A stretch of DNA of 10,896 nt from an uncultured Eubacteriales bacterium (GTDB lineage Bacteria; Bacillota; Clostridia; Oscillospirales; Acutalibacteraceae), in the NCBI GenBank assembly GCA_910580045.1, contig CAJTXF010000078.1:1-10896 (forward strand). The letters run 5' to 3'. Of this stretch, positions 1-6,095 are shown piece after piece. The position numbers and the translations under genes are program-made. Below the pieces are notes generated by a model. The model ran no database searches, had not been told where the DNA came from, and was given only the letters and a program-made list of their open reading frames with translations. Numbering within the stretch: the stretch's first letter is position 1; each line of letters starts with the position of its first letter.

Positions 1-63
1 GAACACGAAAAACCCCTCGGAACGGACACTCCCCCATTTCGGCCTGTAAGGAGAATCAAAAAT

Positions 64-1866
64 ATGGACAGAAGCAGAATCCGCAATTTCAGCATTATCG
101 CCCACATTGACCACGGGAAAAGCACCCTGGCAGACCGTATTCTGGAGCAGACCAAGGCTGTGCCCCTGCGGGAAATGGAGAACCAGCTTTTGGACAACAT
201 GGATTTGGAGCGGGAGCGGGGCATTACCATCAAGGCCCACGCGGTGACTTTAATCTACACCGCTCAGGATGGACAGGACTATGTGTTCAACCTGATTGAC
301 ACCCCCGGCCATGTGGACTTTAACTACGAGGTCTCCCGCTCCCTGGCTGCCTGCGAGGGGGCTGTGCTGGTGGTGGACGCCTCTCAGGGCATTGAGGCCC
401 AGACCCTGGCCAATACCTACCTGGCCGTGGACGCGGGGCTGGAAATCGTGCCGGTGGTAAACAAAATCGACTTAATCAGCGCGGACCCGGACAGGGCCTG
501 CCATGAGATTGAGGACGTGATTGGCATCCCGGCCATGGACGCCCCCCGCATTTCCGCCAAGAACGGCATCAATATTGGGGACGTGATGGAGCGCATTGTC
601 ACTGACATCCCCGCCCCGGAGGGGGACGAGGACGCGCCTCTGCGGGCGCTGATTTTCGACTCCTACTATGACGCCTACCGGGGGGTCATTGTGTATGTAC
701 GGCTGATGGACGGGGTGCTCCGCGCTGGGGACACCATCCGCATGATGGCCACTGGCGGTGAGTTCCAGGTGGTGGAGTGCGGGTTCCTCCGGGCCACCTC
801 CCTGGAGCCTGCCGAGGCCCTGTACGCCGGAGAGGTGGGCTATATTGCCGCCAGCATCAAAGACGTGCGCCAGGCCCGGGTGGGCGACACTGTCACCCTG
901 GCAGAACGCCCTGCCGCAGAGGCCCTGCCCGGCTACCGGGCTGTGCAGCCTATGGTATTCTGCGGCGTCTACCCCGCGGACGGGGCCCACTACACGGATT
1001 TGCGGGACGCCCTGGAAAAGCTCCAGCTCAACGACGCCTCCCTCACCTTTGAGCCGGAGACCTCTGTGGCCCTGGGCTTTGGCTTCCGCTGCGGGTTCCT
1101 GGGCCTGCTGCACATGGAGATTATCCAAGAGCGGCTGGAGAGGGAGTACAACCTGGACCTGATTACCACTGCCCCCAGCGTGGTGTACCACATCACCAAA
1201 ACCAGCGGGGAGGAGCTGTCCATTGACAACCCCACCAACTACCCGGACCCCTCCACCATCCAGAGCGCCCAAGAGCCCATCACCAACTCCCATATCTACG
1301 CCCCCTCAGAGTATGTGGGCAATATTATGGAGCTCTGCCAGGAGCGGCGGGGCACCTTTATGGACATGAAATATATTGACACGGATAGGGTGGACATCCA
1401 CTATGAGCTGCCCCTGAATGAAATCATCTACGACTTCTTCGATGCCCTGAAATCCCGCACCCGGGGCTATGCCAGCTTTGACTATGAGGTCTTGGGCTAC
1501 CGGGACTCTGAGCTGGTGAAGCTGGACATCCTTCTCAACGGGGAGACCGTGGACGCCCTGTCCTTTATCCTCCACGCGGAAAAGGCCTATCCCCGGGCCA
1601 GGAAGATGACGGAAAAACTCAAGGAAAAGATTCCCCGCCAGCTGTTCGAGGTGCCCATCCAGGCCTGTGTGGGCGGGAAAATCATCGCCCGGGAGACTGT
1701 GAAGGCCCTGCGCAAAGACGTGCTGGCCAAGTGCTACGGCGGCGACATCACCCGGAAAAAGAAGCTGCTGGAAAAGCAGAAAGAGGGCAAAAAGCGGATG
1801 CGCCAGCTGGGCACAGTAGAGGTGCCCCAGGAGGCCTTTATGGCTGTCCTGAAGCTGGACGAGTGA
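64..1866 (+). CDS. lepA: Elongation factor 4 (LepA), ribosome-associated GTPase
   Basis: This is a translational GTPase of the LepA/EF4 family, which binds ribosomes in the cytoplasm and affects translocation or initiation under stress. At 600 residues it has the usual full length. The G domain shows all the motifs: P-loop AHIDHGKST (13-21), switch I RGIT (52-55), DTPGH (79-83), NKID (133-136) and SAK (164-166). The beta-barrel and EF-G-like domains follow, with the GFRCGFLGLLHMEI stretch near residue 340. The basic LepA-specific C-terminal domain ends the protein (CYGGDITRKKKLLEKQKEGK region, about 560-580), which excludes EF-G, TypA and RF3. The ATG is preceded by AAGGAG at 48-53, a good ribosome binding site. 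It is the first gene visible of a rightward operon; the next gene starts 15 bases after its stop. Identification is essentially certain. Confidence 0.98.
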   Translation: MDRSRIRNFSIIAHIDHGKSTLADRILEQTKAVPLREMENQLLDNMDLERERGITIKAHAVTLIYTAQDGQDYVFNLIDTPGHVDFNYEVSRSLAACEGAVLVVDASQGIEAQTLANTYLAVDAGLEIVPVVNKIDLISADPDRACHEIEDVIGIPAMDAPRISAKNGINIGDVMERIVTDIPAPEGDEDAPLRALIFDSYYDAYRGVIVYVRLMDGVLRAGDTIRMMATGGEFQVVECGFLRATSLEPAEALYAGEVGYIAASIKDVRQARVGDTVTLAERPAAEALPGYRAVQPMVFCGVYPADGAHYTDLRDALEKLQLNDASLTFEPETSVALGFGFRCGFLGLLHMEIIQERLEREYNLDLITTAPSVVYHITKTSGEELSIDNPTNYPDPSTIQSAQEPITNSHIYAPSEYVGNIMELCQERRGTFMDMKYIDTDRVDIHYELPLNEIIYDFFDALKSRTRGYASFDYEVLGYRDSELVKLDILLNGETVDALSFILHAEKAYPRARKMTEKLKEKIPRQLFEVPIQACVGGKIIARETVKALRKDVLAKCYGGDITRKKKLLEKQKEGKKRMRQLGTVEVPQEAFMAVLKLDE

Positions 1867-1881
1867 GAAAGGGGCGCAGAG

Positions 1882-2625
1882 ATGGAAATTCGCTTTATGA
1901 GCTATAATATCCAGCACGGCATTGACTATCTCAGGCAGCGGGAGCTGCTCCAAAAGGGCCAGGGGGATTTGGAAGCCATTGATTTGCCCCTGATGGCAGA
2001 AGCCATCCGCCGGGCTGGGGCGGATATTGTGGGGCTCAACGAAATCCGGGGCCGGGGCAGCACCCCCTACTACACGAACCAGGCTGAGCAGCTGGCCGCC
2101 CTGCTGGGGTACCACTGCTATTTTGCCCAGGCCATCACCTTCCCGGAGGGCCCCTACGGCAATGCCATCCTCTCCCGCTTCCCTTTGCGGGCGGCCCAGA
2201 CCATTCCCATCCCGGACCCAGCGGTAAAGGACGAGGACGCATACTACGAGACCCGCTGCGTGCTCCGGGCCAGGTTCGCCCAGGCGGGGGGCTTTACCGT
2301 GCTGGTGAGCCATTTCGGCCTGGCAAAGGCTGAGGCCCGCAGCGCGGTGGAAACCGTACTGGGCCTGGTGCGGCAGGAGCAGGGCCCGGTCATCCTGATG
2401 GGCGATTTCAATTTGGAGCCGGACAGCCCCATCCTGGCCCCGCTTATGGGGGAAATGGAGGACACGGCCAAGCTGTTCCCCCGTCCCCTGCTCAGCTTCC
2501 CCTCTGACCAGCCGCAGACGAAAATCGACTATATCCTGGTAAAATCCGCCCAGGCCCTGGAGGCGGACATCCCCCCAGCGGTGGCCTCTGACCACAGGCC
2601 CCACACCGCGCTGGTGCGGCTGTGA
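1882..2625 (+). CDS. Endonuclease/exonuclease/phosphatase (EEP) family hydrolase
   Basis: This 247-residue protein has the DNase I-like EEP fold, a metal-dependent phosphodiesterase or phosphatase superfamily covering AP endonucleases, inositol phosphatases and secreted nucleases. The active-site motifs appear in the expected order: N9 in SYNIQHG, E54 in LNEIRG, GNAILSRFPL (93-102), H144 in VSHFGL, D175 and N177 in MGDFNLEP, D216 in KIDYILV, and the closing SDHRP (236-240) with the catalytic Asp-His pair. There is no signal peptide or membrane segment, so a cytoplasmic enzyme is likely. It starts 15 bases after lepA with a modest AAAGGGG site, and its stop overlaps the GTG start of hemW, so the three genes are probably co-transcribed. 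The substrate cannot be read from the sequence. Nothing specific supports DNA repair over lipid or sugar phosphate hydrolysis. Confidence 0.9.
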   Translation: MEIRFMSYNIQHGIDYLRQRELLQKGQGDLEAIDLPLMAEAIRRAGADIVGLNEIRGRGSTPYYTNQAEQLAALLGYHCYFAQAITFPEGPYGNAILSRFPLRAAQTIPIPDPAVKDEDAYYETRCVLRARFAQAGGFTVLVSHFGLAKAEARSAVETVLGLVRQEQGPVILMGDFNLEPDSPILAPLMGEMEDTAKLFPRPLLSFPSDQPQTKIDYILVKSAQALEADIPPAVASDHRPHTALVRL

Positions 2626-3743
2626 GCGGCCCTGTTGGCCCCATAGGCCTTTACATCCACGTGCCCTTCTGCGCCGGGAAGTGCCCCTACTGTGACTTCT
2701 ACTCTCTCCCTGCCAGCGGAGAGGTGATGGATGCCTATGTCCGCCGGGTGAGGGCGCTTCTGCCCCTGATGGCAGAGAAGTATCCCCGGCCCCTTCGCAC
2801 TGTCTACTTTGGCGGAGGCACCCCCAGCCTGCTGGGCCCGGCCCGGCTCTCCGCCCTGCTGGAGGAGTCCGCCCGGCACTTCTCCCTGCTGGCCGGGGCG
2901 GAAATCACCTGCGAGGCAAACCCCACCCGCCTGCCGGAGGACTTCTTCCCCGCCCTCCGGGCCGCTGGGGTGAACCGGCTCTCCCTGGGCCTGCAGTCCG
3001 CCAATGAAAAGGAGCTGGAGCTGCTGGGCAGAAAGCACAGCCCCCAGGACGCCGCTTGGGCAGTGGAATCGGCCCGTTCCGCTGGGTTCAGGAACCTCTC
3101 TCTGGACTTGATGCTGGCCCTGCCCGAGGGGGGCCTGGAGGCACTGGGCCGCTCCATCCAGTTTGCCGCCTCTCTGGAGCCGGAGCACCTGTCCGCCTAC
3201 ATCCTCAAGGTGGAGCCGGGCACCCCCTTCGCCCGGCAGGGGGTGCCTCAGCCCGAGGAAGACATGGCCGCGGACCAGTACCTGTTCTGCGTGGATGAGC
3301 TGGCCCGCCGGGGCTTCCGGCAGTACGAAATCAGCAATTTTGCCCGGCCCGGCTTGGAGAGCCGCCATAACCTTATCTACTGGCAGGGGGATGAATACCT
3401 GGGCCTGGGCCCGGGGGCACACTCCTTTATGGAGGGGCGGCGGTTCTTCTGGCCCCGGGATTTGGAGGGCTTCCTCCAGGGCGGGGAGCCGGTGGACGAC
3501 GGGCCTGGAGGCGGGTTTGCCGAGTTTGCCATGCTGAACCTGCGCCTCTGCCAGGGCCTGGGCCTGGCTGCCTGCCAGGCCCGCTTTGGCCAGAAGGGGG
3601 CCGAGGCGTTCCGCTGCCTGCGCCAAAGAGCCCTGGCCCTGCCGGGCCCCCTGGTGCGGGCAGAGCCGGAGCGGGTGGCCCTGAGCCCAGAGGGGTTCCT
3701 GGTCTCCAACAGCATCCTGGCCCGGCTGCTGGAAGACTTATGA
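2622..3743 (+). CDS. hemW: HemW, radical-SAM haem chaperone (coproporphyrinogen III oxidase-like)
   Basis: This 373-residue radical SAM protein belongs to the HemN/HemW family. The [4Fe-4S]-binding motif is C17-x3-C21-x2-C24 followed by DF. HemW proteins have this form, whereas true HemN oxygen-independent coproporphyrinogen oxidases have a further Cys (CxxxCxxCxC). Other family motifs are IGLYIHVPFC (8-17), the SAM-binding YFGGGTPSLL (62-71), CEANP (97-101), RLSLGLQS, HLSAYILKVEPGTPF, QYEISNFARPG and YLGLGPGAHSF. Family members studied bind haem and deliver it to respiratory enzymes; database names often wrongly say coproporphyrinogen III oxidase. The start is a GTG whose last two bases lie in the TGA stop of the preceding gene, a four-base overlap that implies translational coupling. 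The first downstream ATG would cut into the radical-SAM core. No clear terminator follows. Confidence 0.95.
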   Translation: MSGPVGPIGLYIHVPFCAGKCPYCDFYSLPASGEVMDAYVRRVRALLPLMAEKYPRPLRTVYFGGGTPSLLGPARLSALLEESARHFSLLAGAEITCEANPTRLPEDFFPALRAAGVNRLSLGLQSANEKELELLGRKHSPQDAAWAVESARSAGFRNLSLDLMLALPEGGLEALGRSIQFAASLEPEHLSAYILKVEPGTPFARQGVPQPEEDMAADQYLFCVDELARRGFRQYEISNFARPGLESRHNLIYWQGDEYLGLGPGAHSFMEGRRFFWPRDLEGFLQGGEPVDDGPGGGFAEFAMLNLRLCQGLGLAACQARFGQKGAEAFRCLRQRALALPGPLVRAEPERVALSPEGFLVSNSILARLLEDL

Positions 3744-3902
3744 TGGGCTTAGATGCCGTAATTGCGGAAAGATTTATGAAGGCCCTTACCTTCGTGAGGT
3801 TGGATACTATTGCCCTGTTTTGGCCAATTATTACTATTGATTAAGGAGTCGCTGATATTATCCGGCTTCACCGCCCGGCGGCCTGAATTTCCGGGTGTTT
3901 CC
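3744..3902. other. Intergenic stretch between hemW and the MITE-like element
   Basis: This 159-bp spacer is AT-richer than hemW. Short open frames exist on both strands but have no convincing ribosome binding site. The only local structure I see is a weak six-pair stem (CCTTAC, 3784-3789, with GTGAGG, 3794-3799) without a T-run, so it is a poor candidate for the hemW terminator. No promoter or RNA gene can be supported here. Confidence 0.5.
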
Positions 3903-3924
3903 TTAAGGCAACACCGCACAAAGA
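3903..3924 (+). repeat. Left terminal inverted repeat of the MITE-like element
   Basis: This 22-bp repeat starts with TTAAGGCAAC. It is a perfect reverse complement of 4062-4083, and matching stops at the 23rd base (C at 3925 against A at 4061). Confidence 0.9.
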
Positions 3925-4061
3925 CCGGCCTGCGGCCTTTGCACACGATTTGCTTGATCTTTTTCCGTCATCTTGCACTAATCTTGCTTGTCAATCGCGA
4001 GATTGTCTGCGCTCGATTCGTACAAGCTAACGAAAAAATCTACTGCGCAACTCGCGCACAA

Positions 4062-4083
4062 TCTTTGTGCGGTGTTGCCTTAA
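4062..4083 (-). repeat. Right terminal inverted repeat of the MITE-like element
   Basis: This is the perfect reverse complement of 3903-3924, ending GTTGCCTTAA. Removing the element and one TTAA would restore a continuous flank reading TTTCC-TTAA-CTCTG. Confidence 0.9.
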
Positions 4084-4118
4084 CTCTGCCGTTTGCTCCT
4101 GAACACCGCTGATACATT

Positions 4119-4146
4119 TTGCCCGATACTAACATTGCTCTATTAT
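4119..4146 (+). promoter_or_regulatory. Probable sigma-A-type promoter for the first solute-binding protein gene
   Basis: TTGCCC (4119-4124) and TATTAT (4141-4146) are separated by 16 bp, a fair match to a housekeeping promoter. Transcription would start near 4153, about 70 bases before the ATG at 4222 and at the foot of the stem-loop listed next. It lies just outside the MITE, so the element is upstream of the promoter rather than in it. Confidence 0.5.
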
Positions 4147-4153
4147 GGCAGAT

Positions 4154-4193
4154 ATAAGCAGGAGCCGTTTTCCTTGTTTCGGCTCCTGCTTAT
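4154..4193 (+). promoter_or_regulatory. Perfect 14-bp stem-loop in the 5' leader
   Basis: ATAAGCAGGAGCCG (4154-4167) and its exact reverse complement (4180-4193) enclose a 12-base T-rich loop. The downstream side reads TATTCTCCAT, not a T-run, so it is not a typical intrinsic terminator. From the predicted start near 4153 it would form the very 5' end of the mRNA, where such hairpins often protect against decay. A DNA operator for a dimeric regulator is possible, but the spacing between arms is wide. Confidence 0.6.
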
Positions 4194-4221
4194 TCTCCAT
4201 ATATTAAAGAAAGGGACTTTT

Positions 4222-5562
4222 ATGAAAAACACGGTCAAAACGATAAGGAATCGCATTTTGTCTTTATTCATCATTACCGCTATAATCTCGTTATCTGGAT
4301 GCACAAATTCAGTTATGCCATCTTCCGCAGCACCCACGCAAGGCAGCACCACAGAACTCCCCCAGATTACCATATGTTTAGACCCACTTGCAAACTCAGA
4401 TTTGAGGAAGGCAGAGCTTCGAAGCTCGCTGAAAAACATCCCTGGATACATGGAAAGTTTTACTATAGATATCGAAGCCGTGCCAGGTGGCGTTATTCTG
4501 TCAGAAGGTGAAGTCGGAATACGGGATAACTCTCTTATGCGGATTAGGACTGAAATGATGGCAGGGGCAGGGCCGGATTTGTTTATCTGTGCGTGTCCGC
4601 GGCCCAGTCGCGGTACCAAACGCACCGTCCCAAAAGGATTGTTCCCTTATCCTGCGTCAGCAATGAAATCCAACCTTTTTCTTCCGCTGGATGATTTCAT
4701 CAAAAATACCAGCGCAATTGAGTGGGACAGCCTTGTGCCCCAGGTAATGGATGCCGGTAAATACAAAGGCACCCAGTTTATTGCCCCTTTAACCTATGTG
4801 TTCGGTATAACCGGGTTCGACTCAGCACAGCACTCCATTGAGGATACATCTCCTATCACATGGGAAGAGCAGATTGCCAGCGGGAGCGATGAGATTCGGC
4901 GGGCTGGTTACACAAACGATATTTTTTCCATATTTGGCAATCTCGCGGATTACGAAAAGGACGTGCTGACCTTTTCTGAGGAGGATTTGCTTTTTTGCCT
5001 TAAAAACCTCTTAGCTCCACTTGACATACCAGAAGAAGGTGCGCCAGAAACCATGGCAGGGCTTCCGATTGGACTTCCCAATATGGTAGATAATAAGGGA
5101 AACTGTTCGTTTGGGGATAAAAGCCCTGACTATATATTTATTCCCCAATACAATACAGCCGGCGGTGTTACAGCACAGGTCACTTCATTCGCGGCAATTA
5201 ACCGGAACACAGATAACCCAGAGGAAGCGTTTGCAATCATTGAATTGCTGCTGAGTAAAGAGGGACAGCAGAATACCGAATTGTACGATAGTCTGTATGG
5301 CATGCCCACACATATGGAGCTTGGAAGCAAGGGGGCGCCTGCGCAGAGCCTTGGTGGCCCCTGGCATATGAGTGATGAAAATTTCAAAGCGTTTTGCAAG
5401 GTGCGTGAGCAAATAAACGCGGTTAACTTCTTTACGCCCTTGGAAGAGGAAATGGACAAAATGCTGTGGAGCTGTTTTGAAACGGAGCTGTCTGATAATG
5501 AACTGGAGGAACTTGTATCGGACACCTATCGTGTTATGACGATGATGATTGGGGAAAGCTGA
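4222..5562 (+). CDS. Extracellular solute-binding lipoprotein of a carbohydrate-type ABC importer (paralogue 1, low GC)
   Basis: This is a 446-residue family-1-like solute-binding protein, anchored outside the membrane to capture substrate for an ABC importer. Basic residues and a hydrophobic stretch (12-24) lead to a lipobox, L24-S25-G26-C27, so Cys27 should be lipidated. The family signature RIRTEMMAGAGPDLF (107-121) and the FPYP (141-144), LPLDDFI and GGVTAQV...INRNT blocks all have counterparts in the protein encoded at 6096-7565, showing paralogy. The chosen ATG follows AAAGAAAGGGA at good spacing. The open frame continues upstream to a TTG at 4093, but that would cross the leader hairpin and destroy the signal peptide. 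GC content is near 50% in sampled lines against about 65% in neighbours, suggesting separate acquisition or a different selective history. The ligand is not predictable; sugars are likely from the family and the permease type. Confidence 0.85.
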   Translation: MKNTVKTIRNRILSLFIITAIISLSGCTNSVMPSSAAPTQGSTTELPQITICLDPLANSDLRKAELRSSLKNIPGYMESFTIDIEAVPGGVILSEGEVGIRDNSLMRIRTEMMAGAGPDLFICACPRPSRGTKRTVPKGLFPYPASAMKSNLFLPLDDFIKNTSAIEWDSLVPQVMDAGKYKGTQFIAPLTYVFGITGFDSAQHSIEDTSPITWEEQIASGSDEIRRAGYTNDIFSIFGNLADYEKDVLTFSEEDLLFCLKNLLAPLDIPEEGAPETMAGLPIGLPNMVDNKGNCSFGDKSPDYIFIPQYNTAGGVTAQVTSFAAINRNTDNPEEAFAIIELLLSKEGQQNTELYDSLYGMPTHMELGSKGAPAQSLGGPWHMSDENFKAFCKVREQINAVNFFTPLEEEMDKMLWSCFETELSDNELEELVSDTYRVMTMMIGES

Positions 5563-5565
5563 CAT

Positions 5566-6060
5566 GTGGTTCAGCTTACAGTCCAAATCTGGCTTTTGAG
5601 TGGGCCGGAGAATTTTACTGCCCTGCCCAATTATTTCAACTTTGCTGAATTCACAAGCGGCTCTCCCTTTGAGACAGCCTATCTGAGCACGGATATCACG
5701 ATGGCTCCGCTGCCTGCGATTTCCGGCGGGACCGTGGCAGAGGTGAGCACTTACCGCGCCATTAACCGCAACACGAACCGGGCAGAGGAGGCGTTCTTCT
5801 TAATCGGGCTTATCATGAGCAGGGAATATCAGGCAAACTCCCAGCTGTTCAGCAGTGTTTCCGCCCGCGACGGGAACATGCCCCTGGACAGCGAGCTGGA
5901 CGAGATGATGGATGAAATCCAGCAGGTAATGGCGGATTCCTGCGGGGCGGAGATTGGGGACTTCTATCAGGGCCAGATTTCCGATGAGCAGCTCAGAGAA
6001 ATCGTCCACCAGCACTATAAACGCATGTGCAGGCTGGTTGACGAGGCCTGGCATTTGTGA
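5566..6060 (+). pseudogene. Decayed solute-binding protein gene: C-terminal remnant (paralogue 2)
   Basis: The reading frame encodes 164 residues that match only the last third of the binding proteins on either side. Its GGTVAEVSTYRAINRNT (54-70) aligns with GGVTAQV...INRNT of the upstream protein at residues 314-330, so about 260 N-terminal residues are missing, including signal peptide and lipobox. A second loss is visible: GNMPLDS runs straight into ELDEMMDEIQ, whereas the protein at 6096-7565 has about 43 residues between these blocks. The C-terminal ISDEQLREIVHQHYKRMCRLVDEA is almost the same as that protein's end. The only start is a GTG four bases after the upstream stop, and recognisable homology begins near 5600. 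Sampled codon use is GC-rich like the downstream gene, not the upstream one. It cannot work as a binding protein, and the open frame may simply not have decayed further. Confidence 0.85.
6014..6049 (+). repeat. Direct repeat, copy 1 (end of the remnant gene)
   Basis: Thirty-six bases starting ACTATAAACGCATGTGCAGG match 7528-7563 at all but two positions. They encode the shared YKR(M/I)CRLVDEA C-terminus of paralogues 2 and 3. The copies lie about 1.5 kb apart and could support recombination that deletes paralogue 3. Confidence 0.85.
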
Positions 6061-6066
6061 TAAAAT
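6038..6066 (+). promoter_or_regulatory. Predicted promoter of the main ABC importer operon
   Basis: TTGACG (6038-6043) and TAAAAT (6061-6066) lie exactly 17 bp apart, close to the sigma-A consensus. The start would be near 6073, about 23 bases before the ATG at 6096. The -35 box is inside the last codons of the remnant gene and the -10 box begins just after its stop. The same TTGACG occurs in the direct-repeat copy at 7552 but has no -10 box there. Confidence 0.6.
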
Positions 6067-6095
6067 GATAGAAAAGGCCCTGAGGGGGAAATAAT

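Larger units (their letters stand above)
3903..4083. mobile_element. MITE-like 181-bp palindromic element with 22-bp terminal inverted repeats
   Basis: Bases 3903-3924 and 4062-4083 are perfect inverted repeats of 22 bp, each beginning TTAAGGCAACACCGC when read inward. The inner parts of the two arms also resemble each other when one is reverse-complemented: a GCACACGATTTGCT-like block and a GATCTTTTTCCG-like block at left match counterparts at right. The transcript could therefore fold into one long imperfect hairpin, with a tip formed by AATCTTGC and GCGAGATT around 3979-4003. The left arm carries an extra GC-rich block (CCGGCCTGCGGCC). The element is far too short for a transposase, so it would be a non-autonomous miniature element moved in trans. 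TTAA at both ends may be the target duplication or part of the repeat. I recall a similar repeat giving rise to spurious protein predictions in clostridial genomes, but cannot check that here. Confidence 0.8.

Noticed and set aside
1306..3626. Long leftward open frames opposite lepA, the EEP gene and hemW
   Set aside because: These too are antisense shadows caused by strong third-position GC bias. No ribosome binding sites or motifs were seen.
3749..3946. A 65-residue leftward open frame between hemW and the MITE
   Set aside because: It starts inside the element, has no ribosome binding site or recognisable domain, and faces the flanking operons.
3810..4112. A 100-residue rightward open frame across the MITE-like element
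   Set aside because: Most of it is a translation of the inverted-repeat element, with no ribosome binding site. The residues depend on the palindrome, and I recall similar spurious predictions from such repeats.
4154..4193. Reading the leader stem-loop as the terminator of the hemW operon
   Set aside because: No T-run follows on either strand, and it lies more than 400 bases past hemW and right after a plausible promoter.
4093..4221. A TTG start 43 codons upstream of the first binding-protein gene
   Set aside because: The extension would precede the predicted promoter and cross the leader hairpin, and would bury the signal peptide. The ATG at 4222 has a good ribosome binding site and gives a proper lipobox.
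5564..5599. An 11-codon ATG frame just after the first binding-protein stop
   Set aside because: It is too short, overlaps the remnant, and shows no sign of being a leader peptide.
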